Source of the DNA: JBJXHG01 sp046160865
GTDB taxonomy: Bacteria > Planctomycetota > UBA1135 > GCA-002686595
DNA length: 64,000 nt
NCBI GenBank assembly: GCA_046160865.1
Contig: JBJXHG010000050.1
Location: 1 to 64,000, forward strand
Direction of reading: 5' to 3'
Below are positions 27,901-35,708 of this stretch, in pieces. The notes beneath the pieces were generated by a model, which was not told the DNA's origin, ran no database searches, and saw nothing but the letters and a program-made list of their open reading frames with translations. Positions within the stretch are counted from its first letter, which is position 1. The number at the start of each line of letters is the position of its first letter. Position numbers and translations under genes: made by a program.

Positions 27901-28565
27901 ACGGCAGTCGTCCCGGCGACACGACGGTGACGTACGACAAGGGCGGCTGGGTCTTCTGGATGCTGCTCCAGCACCTGGGTCGCGAGCGTGCGCTCGAAGG
28001 GTGCCGCGAGTTCATCCGTCGTTACGAAACGAACGCCGACCACCCGGTGCTCCAGGACTTCGTCGCGGTGATGCGCGAGTTCGCGCCGGACGTCGAGTCG
28101 TACGACGCGTTCGTGCAGCACTGGTTCTTCGAGGTCGTCATCCCGCAGTACGAGCTCGCGGAGGTCACGAAAACGAAGGTCGACGCGCCGGACGGTGGCG
28201 CGCCTTCGTGGGACGTCGTGTTGACGGTGAAGAACGTCGGCACGGGCCGCATGCCGCTCGAAATCGCGGCGACGCGCGGCGAGCGATTCCCCGAGGATGA
28301 GGACGACGACGCGGCGCCCGCGCGTGACGAGCGCACCGACGCGGAAGTCTTGGCGGCTTCGGGCGCACCGAGTGACTCTGTGCCGAAGGACGCGGACGAG
28401 AAGGAGGTCGAGCCGTACCGCGAGTCGCGCACGAGCGTGACGCTCGCAGCGGGCGAGTCGGTGAGCGTGACCATTCGTTGCACGTTCGAGCCCGCGCTCG
28501 TGCTCGTCGATCCGGACGCGCGTGTGCTCCAGCTCCAGCGCGAGCAGGCGCTCTTCCGCTTCTGA
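24897..28565 (+). CDS. ABC-2 permease fused to an M1 aminopeptidase-like domain
   Basis: 1222 residues. About 12 membrane helices span residues 20-600 in two ABC-2-like blocks. An extracytoplasmic gluzincin domain follows with SHEAAHQWWGN (HExxH at 931-935), Glu955 in LSEGMAHF and the Tyr-containing VTYDKGGWVFWML. The exopeptidase GxMEN motif is not conserved (GFATN at the expected place), and the ligand spacing is one residue longer than usual. The last 130 residues are acidic with a beta-sandwich-like ending. Such fusions occur in Bacteroidota and other phyla; the role may be peptide export with processing. Coupled by GTGA to the ATPase. Confidence 0.88.
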   Translation: MSLRRTFEVFRLDLAHSIKRPLFWILVLLLAVTAYFLTSGNVQLASGDSDVGGTKAHLTSEFALARILVLLVFLLYTFFVAVGAGLVVIRDEETKVGEVLHGTPLTTSEYVWGKFLAVLTAFTVVLAVQLGCHMLSQHVLADAETAEFIGPFELWNYARPAIVLCMPMIVFFAGTSFALGAITRRPILVFFAPTAFFLACIFFVWNWSPTWLDPRINRALMLVDPTGFRWLNETWLKVDRGVAFYNTQRVGLDVPFVISRWIVVAIGIGSVLFAERRLAASLRGRVVVSTKRKPAAATPVIASELERAEMRPIGFLREVHEIARVELRELRTSPGLYLFVPLIVLELIGVSMSRLGAFDTPALSTSGTLAAESMGIVTVLVCLLLFFYMVESLVRERARGLAAIYYATPVRTASLLFGKTIANSFVGVVVLIAAFLANVIVLAIQGQVGLQLSPFLLLWGGCLVPTFIVWCSFIALVFAISQNRYATYAVAIGALILTGYLQARGHMNWVGNWPLWGALSWSDMSPLVLWKKQLLLNRAFVLSLAVLFTVIAVRFYGRRDRDWISTLRGFAPVPLLKATLRLSPVIAVPLVLGIWLYTDVRAGFQSDAADKKAKDYWRKNLATWKDAPLPSTTDVEVDLEIDPARRWLSSKGTLTLRNDETEPLRQIPLTSGAHWENVSWTLDGEKIEPENRAGLYVVTPKEPLAPGASLKLGFAFDGYSPKGATENGGGAGEFVIDGGVVLTSFSPSFTPLLGFREGVGVDEDNRTDAKEYADDFYVGQTDSVFGMNQPFTTQMRVTAPADYTVNGVGELISSEEHDGKRTVLWKSDHPVTFFNVIAGRWAVKRGEGTAIYYHPEHDYNLDEMLRALDGARRYYSEWFYPYPWKELKISEFPDYAQYAQGFATNISFSEGIGFLTKSDKKSAVALLVVSHEAAHQWWGNILNPGQGPGGNILSEGMAHFSTALLLEELRGAQQRIEFLKGIEDRYGDTRQVDSERPLVKIDGSRPGDTTVTYDKGGWVFWMLLQHLGRERALEGCREFIRRYETNADHPVLQDFVAVMREFAPDVESYDAFVQHWFFEVVIPQYELAEVTKTKVDAPDGGAPSWDVVLTVKNVGTGRMPLEIAATRGERFPEDEDDDAAPARDERTDAEVLAASGAPSDSVPKDADEKEVEPYRESRTSVTLAAGESVSVTIRCTFEPALVLVDPDARVLQLQREQALFRF

Positions 28566-28592
28566 CCCGGGCGGAGCGTGCGCCGGGATGGC

Positions 28593-28598
28593 TACACT
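28593..28598 (+). promoter_or_regulatory. Candidate -10 box (TACACT) with ATG 7 bases downstream
   Basis: TACACT is followed by CCGCGGC and the ATG of the decarboxylase gene. This predicts a leaderless transcript. No -35 match is visible. Confidence 0.5.
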
Positions 28599-28605
28599 CC
28601 GCGGC

Positions 28606-30021
28606 ATGAACGCCGAGGAGTTCCGCCGTCACGGACATCGCATCGTGGATTGGATCGCCGACTATCGCGCGAGTTTGGAAGCTCGCCCGGTGCAATCACG
28701 TGTCGAGCCCGGCGCGATTCGCGCCGCGTTGCCGAAGACGCCGCCCGCGCAGGCCGAGCCGTTCGACGACGTGCTGCGCGACGTCGAGCGCACTGTGCTG
28801 CCGGGTCTCTCGCACTGGCAGCATCCGCGTTTCTTCGGCTACTTCCCGTCGAACGGCGACCTGTCGTCGGTGCTCGGCGACTACTTGAGCACCGGTCTCG
28901 GCGTGCTCGGCCTCGCATGGCAATCGAGCCCCGCGCTCAGCGAGGTCGAGGAAGTCGCGACCGATTGGATGCGGCAGATGATCGGCCTCTCCGACGCGTG
29001 GAGTGGCGTGATCCAGGACACCGCGTCGAGCTCGACGCTCGTCGCGCTCGTCTGCGCACGCGAGCGCGCGTCGGACTTTTCGCTCGCGCGCGGCGGCCTT
29101 CAGGGCCTCGAGAAGCCGCTCGTCGTGTACACCTCCGAGCACGCGCACAGCTCGGTCGACAAAGCGGCGCTGCTCGCAGGCTTTGGCCGCGCGCACCTGC
29201 GCAAGATCGCGTGTGACGAGCGCTATGCGATGCGCGCCGACTTGCTCGAAGCCGCGATCGCGGACGACGAACGGAGCGGCCGCACGCCGTGTGCGATCGT
29301 CGCGACGACCGGCACGACGACGACGACGGCGCTCGATCCGATCGCGGCCATCGGTGCCATCGCACGGACGCGGCGCTTGTGGTTGCACGTCGACGGCGCG
29401 ATGGCGGGCTCCGCGATGATCCTGCCCGAGTGTCGCTCGATGTGGGATGGCATCGAAAGCGCCGACTCGATCGTCGTCAACGCGCACAAGTGGCTCGGTG
29501 CGGCCTTCGACTGCTCGCTTTACTACGTGCGCGATCCCGACCACCTCGTGCGCGTGATGAGCACGAACCCGAGCTATCTGCGCACCGCCGTCGACGATCG
29601 CGTGAAGAACTACCGCGACTGGGGCATCCCCCTCGGGCGGCGCTTTCGCGCACTGAAGCTCTGGTGCTTGATCCGCGAGCAAGGCGTCGAGGGCCTGCAA
29701 GCGCGCCTGCGTCGCGATCTCTCGAACGCGCAGCATCTTGCCGCGCAAGTTGCGCGGTCGACGCGTTGGCGCGTGCTCGCGCCGGTTCCGCTGCAGACCC
29801 TGTGCGTGCGGCACGAGCCGCCGGGTGTCACGGGCGACGCGCTCGATCGCCACACGCTCGCGTGGGCCGAAGCGCTGAATCGCTCGGGCGAGGCGTGGCT
29901 CACGCCCGCGATCCTCGACGGCCGTTGGATGGTGCGCGTATCGATCGGTGCGATCGCGACCGAGCGGCGGCACATCGACGATCTCTGGAGCGCGATGCAG
30001 CGCTCCGCCGAGAGCAACTGA
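28606..30021 (+). CDS. PLP-dependent decarboxylase, aromatic-L-amino-acid decarboxylase family
   Basis: 471 residues of fold-type I group II decarboxylase. It opens with EEFRRHGHRIVDWIADY and has the substrate-pocket block HPRFFGYFPSNGDLSSVLGD. It carries His-Val-Asp (Asp263, pyridine nitrogen contact) in LWLHVDGAMAGSA and the Schiff-base Lys295 in VNAHKWLG. Relatives decarboxylate DOPA, tryptophan, tyrosine or phenylalanine; specificity here is open. The ATG at 28606 is preferred because the family N-terminus begins there and a -10-like TACACT sits 7 bases before it. Monocistronic. Confidence 0.9.
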   Translation: MNAEEFRRHGHRIVDWIADYRASLEARPVQSRVEPGAIRAALPKTPPAQAEPFDDVLRDVERTVLPGLSHWQHPRFFGYFPSNGDLSSVLGDYLSTGLGVLGLAWQSSPALSEVEEVATDWMRQMIGLSDAWSGVIQDTASSSTLVALVCARERASDFSLARGGLQGLEKPLVVYTSEHAHSSVDKAALLAGFGRAHLRKIACDERYAMRADLLEAAIADDERSGRTPCAIVATTGTTTTTALDPIAAIGAIARTRRLWLHVDGAMAGSAMILPECRSMWDGIESADSIVVNAHKWLGAAFDCSLYYVRDPDHLVRVMSTNPSYLRTAVDDRVKNYRDWGIPLGRRFRALKLWCLIREQGVEGLQARLRRDLSNAQHLAAQVARSTRWRVLAPVPLQTLCVRHEPPGVTGDALDRHTLAWAEALNRSGEAWLTPAILDGRWMVRVSIGAIATERRHIDDLWSAMQRSAESN

Positions 30022-30083
30022 CAACCGAAGCGCGCGCGATAGATAGAGAGATAGAGAGCCGACTCCCTCTGCTCTTCCCAAAA

Positions 30084-30132
30084 GTCGGGCGCTCGCGATG
30101 GCGCCGTCTGCGGCGCCCTCGCGAGTGCCGAC
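30084..30132 (+). terminator. Long imperfect hairpin downstream of the decarboxylase gene
   Basis: GTCGGGCGCTCGCGATGGCG pairs with CGCCCTCGCGAGTGCCGAC across a short loop, about 20 bp with one mismatch and one bulge. No T-run follows. It could be a factor-dependent terminator or mRNA 3'-end stabiliser. Confidence 0.4.
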
Positions 30133-30136
30133 TCCC

Positions 30137-30288
30137 GCGGCCGCAGGCCGCGGAATCTTCTCTGCCTGTGACGCTCCGCGCCGAAGCGCGTCGCCGGCGC
30201 GGCCGCAGGCCGCGGAATCTTCTCTGCCTGTGACGCTCCGCGCCGAAGCGCGTCGCCGGCGCGACCGCAGGCCGCGGAATCTTCTCTC
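30137..30288. repeat. 62-bp tandem repeat, about 2.4 copies
   Basis: Units start at 30139, 30201 and 30263, each beginning GGCCGCAGGCCGCGGAATCT (third copy GACCGCAGG). The first two copies are identical over the visible unit; the third breaks off 25 bases in, at the stop codon of the minus-strand DUF1326 gene. Each unit contains two short GC hairpins. Confidence 0.9.
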
Positions 30289-31065
30289 TCAGTACGCCGT
30301 CGTCGCGGCGCCCACGTCCTTCGAGTTCATGTCGAGAGTGATCATGAACCCGTTCGTGCCCTTGAACTCGTACCCCTTGTCGCCCGCACGATAGGCCTCG
30401 ATCTCGTTCGCCATCAACACGAACCCGTCGTTGCGCGGCACACCCCAGTACTTGAGGTTCTCGATCACGATCGGCTCGTCCGTCATGCCCTGATTCTTCT
30501 TCAGCACGACCTCGGCGAGCTTCCCGCCGTCGAGGCGCGCTTCGGCGCGGTCGCGCGTCGCGTGCCACTCCATGGCGGCGTCCGCGCCCTGCGTGAACGA
30601 CTCCCAGCGCACCGGGTACACGTGGGCGAGGATCGCGGCGATGCCCTCGCGCTGCGCCTTCGTCACGGCGGGATCGAAGTGCAGCGTGCACCAGCCCATC
30701 TCGCCGTCGGAGAAGTCGGCGCCGAGATCGCCGGCGAGCCAGAACTTCGCGCCGTCGAGCTTCGTGCCGCCGTACGTTCCACGGTTCACCTGAAACGCAT
30801 TGTTGAAGCGGCAGTATCGCTTCGCGAGCTCGGGGTCGTCGGGCTTGCTGCAACATCCCGGGCCCCACGGCCGCGAGTTGAAGTAGCACTGACAGAACAT
30901 CGGGCAGCTGCACGCCTCGATGATCGTCGCGTTGAAGTTCCACGACGGTCCGCTCGTCGACGTCGCGGCGGAGGAGCGCTCCGAGCTCTCGGTGCGCGTT
31001 CCGTCGGTCGCCGCGCAGCCGGCGAGCACCGCAACGATCGCAATCCACGTGAATCGGCCAAACAT
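30289..31065 (-). CDS. DUF1326-family lipoprotein
   Basis: 258 residues with a lipobox (AVLAGCAA). A Cys-rich block (ACSCPMFCQCYFNSRPWGPG, then CCSKPDD) matches the DUF1326 opening, and the later segments LHFDPAVTKAQREGIAAIL and MTDEPIVIENLKYWG also fit the family. DUF1326 has no established function; the clustered Cys residues suggest metal or disulfide chemistry outside the cytoplasm. An AGAGGAG site lies about 6 bases before the ATG. The gene's 3' end abuts the 62-bp tandem repeat. Confidence 0.8.
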   Translation of the reverse strand: MFGRFTWIAIVAVLAGCAATDGTRTESSERSSAATSTSGPSWNFNATIIEACSCPMFCQCYFNSRPWGPGCCSKPDDPELAKRYCRFNNAFQVNRGTYGGTKLDGAKFWLAGDLGADFSDGEMGWCTLHFDPAVTKAQREGIAAILAHVYPVRWESFTQGADAAMEWHATRDRAEARLDGGKLAEVVLKKNQGMTDEPIVIENLKYWGVPRNDGFVLMANEIEAYRAGDKGYEFKGTNGFMITLDMNSKDVGAATTAY

Positions 31066-31329
31066 GTGAACTCCTCTCGTCCTGGAAGCCTCGGGTTCGC
31101 GTCGACGGCGCGTTCCAGGTGCGCGCGGATCGAGCCGCGAGCCTCCTACGCGGCTCCGACGGCGCCGCTATCCCGCATGCTCGTGCTGGGGTGGCCGGCA
31201 TCGACGCGGAGAGGTGGAACCGGTGTCCGGACCCAACCTCGCCGTCGCCGACGGGCCGAGCTCTCGTGCACCGCCGGCGGCGTGCGCGCGCCCACCCAGC
31301 GCGGGAAGTTGGGCGAGTCGGCGTGCAGG

Positions 31330-31335
31330 TATCCT
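31330..31335 (+). promoter_or_regulatory. Candidate -10 box (TATCCT) in a 334-bp divergent gap
   Basis: The 31066-31399 gap separates the DUF1326 gene from the next plus-strand gene. I see no gene, RNA or repeat in it apart from this TATCCT hexamer, 64 bases before the ATG. Confidence 0.3.
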
Positions 31336-31399
31336 CTCCACCGCCTCTCGGCATTCGTCGAGCAGGCGACACGAACACCCCTCGAAGACACTCACTGCG

Positions 31400-32491
31400 A
31401 TGGCTGCACCGAAGAAGCCGGCGCGCTCTGCCCGTACGTCTGCGCACGACGCGAGCCCGAACACGTCCGAGTTCCTTGCGTTGGTCCATGCGGCGCGCGC
31501 GTTCCAAGAGCTCGCACCGTGGGAGTGGATGCGCGACGAGTCTCTGCTCGGGGTACGCGCGCTCGACGCACGCGAGACCGATTGGTGCTGCGTGCTCGGC
31601 GCCGCAAGGGAGCTGCACGGCCTCGCTGTGTACGTTGGAGGAGCGGGCTACGACGTGCATGCGCGACTGCAAGACGGCGAGCTCGATCGCGATGACTCGC
31701 TGTTCGAGCAGGACGCACGCCTGTTGAGTTTCGTGCCGAAGCGCATGCTGTCGCAGGACGAGCGGCGCGCGCTCGACGCCGCGGGCGTGCAGTTCGACGC
31801 GCGTATCGGCTGGCCGCAGTTCGAGCGCCACCACGGCGGCACGATCGGTCAACCGCTCGCGTCCGACGAGATCCCGCTCCTGCTCGCCGCGATCGAGCAA
31901 ACGATCGACGTCGCGCAGCGCGTCCGCGCGGAACCGAAGCTCTTGCGCTTGAACCGAGCGAAGCGGCATCTCGTGCGCGTCGAATCGGGAACGCGACCGT
32001 CAACCGTTTGGACCGACGAGCGACAGGACGCGCCGCCGATGCCGGTCGCAGTGGTCGAGCCGCTGGAGACCGCGCGCCTCGAGAGCGTGGCGCGCCGTCC
32101 GCGTGCGGCCGGATCGATGCTCCAGGTCGATGTGTTCCCGATGTACGCTCGCATCGGCGACCCGGAGCTCGCCGGGAAGGTTCCAGCGCAGGTGCTGGTC
32201 GTCGACGGCGTGTCGGGCATGGTGCTGCACGTCGACATCACGCCGCCGGACGCGCGTTTCGCGCGCACGCGGGAGGAGCTCGTCAAGACGCTCGAGAAAC
32301 TCGGCGAGCTCCCGGAGGTGCTGCAAGTGACCCGACCGGAGCTCGCGGCGTGGATCGAGCCGGTTGCCGAAGCGATCGGTGCGCAGGTCGAGCTCGTCCC
32401 GTTCCTCGACGTGCTGTCGGAAGTCCGCGAGTCGCTCGAAGAGTTCCTCGTGCGCGGCGGGCCGAAGCAGAGCGGTCGCAGGCAGCGGTGA
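31400..32491 (+). CDS. Conserved hypothetical protein, possible DUF7309/DUF6930 type
   Basis: 363 residues from MAAPKKPARSARTSAH; in-frame sequence upstream looks non-coding. Residues 30-110 (FLALVHAARAFQELAPWEWM through GLAVYVGGAGYD) and 120-190 (LLSFVPKRMLSQDERRALDA through LLLAAIEQTIDVAQRV) recall, from memory, a two-domain family of cytoplasmic proteins of unknown function. The C-terminal 130 residues resemble a second, regulator-like domain (SMLQVDVFPMYARIGD). No catalytic motif stands out. It precedes the lower-GC accessory block by 58 bp. Confidence 0.6.
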   Translation: MAAPKKPARSARTSAHDASPNTSEFLALVHAARAFQELAPWEWMRDESLLGVRALDARETDWCCVLGAARELHGLAVYVGGAGYDVHARLQDGELDRDDSLFEQDARLLSFVPKRMLSQDERRALDAAGVQFDARIGWPQFERHHGGTIGQPLASDEIPLLLAAIEQTIDVAQRVRAEPKLLRLNRAKRHLVRVESGTRPSTVWTDERQDAPPMPVAVVEPLETARLESVARRPRAAGSMLQVDVFPMYARIGDPELAGKVPAQVLVVDGVSGMVLHVDITPPDARFARTREELVKTLEKLGELPEVLQVTRPELAAWIEPVAEAIGAQVELVPFLDVLSEVRESLEEFLVRGGPKQSGRRQR

Positions 32492-32549
32492 GTGCGGGAC
32501 GCAACTCGTTCACCAAGAATCGCATTGTCACCGAACCAAGAGCAGATCG

Positions 32550-33713
32550 ATGTCGCGTGTACCCAGTGATCTTGTTCACGTACTTCCGCGCAACTGGATC
32601 GATGCGGTTCTCGCGCATCGTGCGGATCGCGCTGCTGCGCCGCTTGTCTGCAAGTTGCAGGACATCGTGCAGGTGCACGGCGGCGAGTCAATTCTAATCG
32701 AGGACGTCCAACAGCTTGCCGTTTGGATCTGCTGCGACCGCGCGACGCCACACTACGATCCGTTCATCGGTGCCGACGAGTGCCTCGCCGAGCTCTATAA
32801 CGCTGCGGGCACAACGTGGCCCGCAACGATTGTCCTCGACGAGTCGTCCCGGAACTCGAAGCAAAGTGTCGTTGGTCTCTTGACTGCGGTGAGCTCGGCG
32901 AAAGCAGAGTGGATCGCGCTGCGAGCTCTCGTTCGAGAGGGATGGGTTCCTGTCCCCAAACACCGCGACGACGGCCCGGACTGGATTGTGGAGCTCGACG
33001 GGCGGCGTGTATCGATCGAGGTGAAGCACAAGGAGGACGTGCGCACGTGGGAGAATCGCCTCGGATGGGCGATTCGGGGACTCTCGTGCTTGCCCGGAAT
33101 GGAGTCGCTCTCGGCTTTCGAATGGTTCGTGAGCCTCCCCGCGGCAATCACCGTGCAGCAGGGTTCCCTCCAGGTCCGCGCTCTGTGGGATGGGCGCATG
33201 GAGCTCGCGTCGTACCTCCGGTCGATTAGCTCGGGTCTGCAATCAGCTTCCTACGTTCGCGCGAACGGGAGAGCGTTCGAGATTACCGCGCTTAACGACG
33301 GGCGACTCTCGATCACGCATCCGATCGCAGGCATCTCCTTGGAAGCCGCCCCCTCGAAGCATCCGCAGTACTTCTCAGTGATCACCGGCGCGGCGGAGTA
33401 CGTTCCATCGCGGATGGATGCGGAGCATGTTGAGGTCCTTGCGGAGCACGTCGTGAAGCGAAAAATCGGTCCGTTACGAGCCAGCAGTCCGACGGAGTGC
33501 GTGTGGATCATCGTGTGGGAGGTTCCCCCGGCGTGGGAGATCCCGATGACTCGACGCTGGCTGCACGACGAGCTCCGCAGTTTGTCCTCGAACGAGGCTC
33601 TGCCTCCCGTTGCTTTGCTTCCTCTTGGATCTTTCGAGTGGAGTCGCTCGCGTTTGCTTGCGGACGACAAGGCATTCGCGCTTGGTCTCGGAACCGAAAG
33701 CGGGGTCCGATGA
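32550..33713 (+). CDS. PD-(D/E)XK nuclease-like protein of the three-Cys-motif cluster
   Basis: 387 residues, not recognised as a named family. Residues 141-161 (DGPDWIVELDGRRVSIEVKH) show the nuclease-fold core: Asp144, then Glu157-x-Lys159 on the next strand, at the usual 13-residue spacing. The N-terminal 120 residues are helical and the C-terminal half mixed. Base composition is visibly less GC-biased than in flanking genes. Its TGA overlaps the ATG of the three-Cys-motif gene (ATGA), so the two are translationally coupled. Nuclease activity is an inference from the motif; an inactive relative is possible. Confidence 0.6.
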   Translation: MSRVPSDLVHVLPRNWIDAVLAHRADRAAAPLVCKLQDIVQVHGGESILIEDVQQLAVWICCDRATPHYDPFIGADECLAELYNAAGTTWPATIVLDESSRNSKQSVVGLLTAVSSAKAEWIALRALVREGWVPVPKHRDDGPDWIVELDGRRVSIEVKHKEDVRTWENRLGWAIRGLSCLPGMESLSAFEWFVSLPAAITVQQGSLQVRALWDGRMELASYLRSISSGLQSASYVRANGRAFEITALNDGRLSITHPIAGISLEAAPSKHPQYFSVITGAAEYVPSRMDAEHVEVLAEHVVKRKIGPLRASSPTECVWIIVWEVPPAWEIPMTRRWLHDELRSLSSNEALPPVALLPLGSFEWSRSRLLADDKAFALGLGTESGVR

Positions 33714-34513
33714 GCGAGCGCAGCACGATCGAGTGGACCGACGCGACGTGGAACCCAGTGCGTGGCTGCACGAAGGTGAGCCCTGGTTGCACGCATTGTT
33801 ACGCGGAGACGTTCGCCGAGCGATGGAGAGGGGTGCCCGGGCATCCATACGAGCAGGGGTTCGATCTGCGGCTTGTGCCGGAGAAACTCACCGAGCCCCT
33901 GCTCTGGGCGAAGTCACGGACGATCTTCGTTAACTCGATGAGCGATCTGTTCCACGAAGCGGTGCCGGCGGAGTACATCGCGCGCGTGTTCGCGGTGATG
34001 GGACTCGCGGACTGGCACGTCTATCAGGTGTTGACGAAGCGCGCGGCGCGGATGCGCGAGGTCGTATCGAGGAATCAAGCCAACGTCGAGCGCTTCAATA
34101 ATATATGGCTCGGCGTGAGCGTCGAGAACAGAAAGCACGGGCTACCTAGGGTTGAGGACCTGCGCGACACGCCAGCGGCCGTACGGTTCCTGTCGATCGA
34201 GCCCCTCCTCGAGGATCTGGGGGAGATCGATCTCAAGGCAATCCATTGGGTGATCGTCGGCGGCGAGAGCGGACCGAGAGCGCGGCCGATGGAGCGTGAG
34301 TGGGTGCTCTCGATCCGAGATCAGTGCCGGCGCGCGAACGTTCCGTTCTTCTTCAAGCAGTGGGGCGGCGTGCAGAAAAGTCGGACCGGAAGACTTCTCG
34401 ATGGGCAAACCTTCGACGAGCTTCCGAAACCTCATCGGCTCGTCGTGCCGAACCAAGAAGAGCGGCGAAACCGGATTGAGCGACTGTCGGTCCTCATTGG
34501 CGAAAGGGAATAG
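33710..34513 (+). CDS. Three-Cys-motif protein of the phage Gp37/Gp68 (DUF5131) family
   Basis: 267 residues. It opens STIEWTDATWNPVRGCTKVSPGC and continues THCYAE, giving Cys20, Cys27 and Cys30 (C-x6-C-x2-C), the hallmark of this family. The rest follows the known pattern: IFVNSMSDLFHEAVP, HVYQVLTKRAARM, NIWLGVSVEN, FLSIEPLLEDLG, VIVGGESGPRARPM and PFFFKQWGG. The layout suggests a radical-SAM-like TIM barrel with an unusual Cys spacing; activity is not established. Members occur in phages and mobile regions and commonly beside TcmP, as here. Coupled to the nuclease-like gene upstream. Confidence 0.88.
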   Translation: MSERSTIEWTDATWNPVRGCTKVSPGCTHCYAETFAERWRGVPGHPYEQGFDLRLVPEKLTEPLLWAKSRTIFVNSMSDLFHEAVPAEYIARVFAVMGLADWHVYQVLTKRAARMREVVSRNQANVERFNNIWLGVSVENRKHGLPRVEDLRDTPAAVRFLSIEPLLEDLGEIDLKAIHWVIVGGESGPRARPMEREWVLSIRDQCRRANVPFFFKQWGGVQKSRTGRLLDGQTFDELPKPHRLVVPNQEERRNRIERLSVLIGERE

Positions 34514-34540
34514 ACCGAGACGTCTCGAAGCCCTCGCACC

Positions 34541-35644
34541 ATGGCCGCCCCGAAAACGACCACTTGGGAACTGGAACCGCACACCCGCGCGAAGCATGCG
34601 ATCCTCCGACGTTACCTCGAAGCCTGGACGCCGATCCTGAGCCTAGGTGGTTTTCCGCGCTTCATGTACGTCGATGGCTTCGCCGGTCCCGGCCAGTACG
34701 TAGGCGGGCATGATGGCTCGCCGATCATCGCTCTCAAAGCGGCGCTCGGACAGCAAAATCGAATCGCCGCGTCTATCGATTACTTCTTCATCGAGCGAGA
34801 TCGCGACCGTGCCGACTTCCTTGAGCGGCTCCTTCCAGCGCTGAACCTGCCGAAGCGCTTCGAACCTGCGGTGTTCGGTGGACTCTCTTTCGAGCGTGTA
34901 TTCATCAGCGAGATCCGTCCTCGACGCGGCAGACAAGAACAACGCACGCCGCTCTTCGCGTTCCTCGATCCCTTTGGCTGGACGGGCATCCCCTTCGACA
35001 TCGTCAGTGAGCTTGCGTCTGCCCCGAGCGCAGAAGTGCTCGTGACTTTCATGTACGAAGAGATCAATCGATTCCTCGGGCACCCAGACCAGCCGGAAAA
35101 CCTCGACTCGTTCTTCGGCACGACCGAGTGGCGCTCAGCTCTCGGCCTCGAGGGGCTGGCTCGTCGAAAGCGCTTGCGTGATCTCTACGCGGCGCAGCTC
35201 AAGCGCTGCGCGCGATTCGTGCGGACGTTCGAGATGCGGAACGAGCGCGACAGCACGGATTATTACTTGTTCTTCGCGACGAACAGTGCGAAGGGACTGG
35301 AGAAAATGAAGGAGGCCATGTGGAGGGTGGACTCTAGCGGAGAGTTCGTCTTCTCGGACGCCACCAACTCCGATCAGCATGTCCTATTTGCCTCGGACCA
35401 CCGCGAGTTGCCGGAGCTGATCGCACAACAGTTCGCGGGCCGAACGGTGAGGGTGGCTGAAGTCGCGCAGTTCGTGCTGGAGGAGACTGCCTATCCGCGC
35501 AACTTCTTCAAGCGAGCTCTCAAGAGCCTAGAGACTGCGCCACCCCCCAAGATGGAACCCGTGGACGCGCCACCGGGACGCCGGAGGGGAACGTTTCCGG
35601 ACGAAGGCCTGAGCATTCGTTTTCCCGAGATCATGCACCCCTGA
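34541..35644 (+). CDS. tcmP: Three-Cys-motif partner protein TcmP
   Basis: 367 residues. The N-terminal part matches the partner family of Gp37/Gp68 proteins: HTRAKHAILRRYLEAWTPIL, then FMYVDGFAGPGQYVGGHDGSP. The pattern resembles a class I methyltransferase: DGFAGPG (45-51) as the SAM loop, FIERD (83-87) as the acidic strand and LDPFGW (142-147) where amino-methyltransferases carry DPPY/F. The C-terminal half is helical. It starts 27 bp after the three-Cys gene on the same strand, completing a likely three-gene operon. A methyl-transfer role is inference; the family's target is unknown. Confidence 0.85.
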   Translation: MAAPKTTTWELEPHTRAKHAILRRYLEAWTPILSLGGFPRFMYVDGFAGPGQYVGGHDGSPIIALKAALGQQNRIAASIDYFFIERDRDRADFLERLLPALNLPKRFEPAVFGGLSFERVFISEIRPRRGRQEQRTPLFAFLDPFGWTGIPFDIVSELASAPSAEVLVTFMYEEINRFLGHPDQPENLDSFFGTTEWRSALGLEGLARRKRLRDLYAAQLKRCARFVRTFEMRNERDSTDYYLFFATNSAKGLEKMKEAMWRVDSSGEFVFSDATNSDQHVLFASDHRELPELIAQQFAGRTVRVAEVAQFVLEETAYPRNFFKRALKSLETAPPPKMEPVDAPPGRRRGTFPDEGLSIRFPEIMHP

Positions 35645-35708
35645 TTTTCTGTCGACGGCCCTTCGTGCGGTGTGACTGTCGTGTTGTCCGATCCAGCTCT
35701 CGGTCGAA

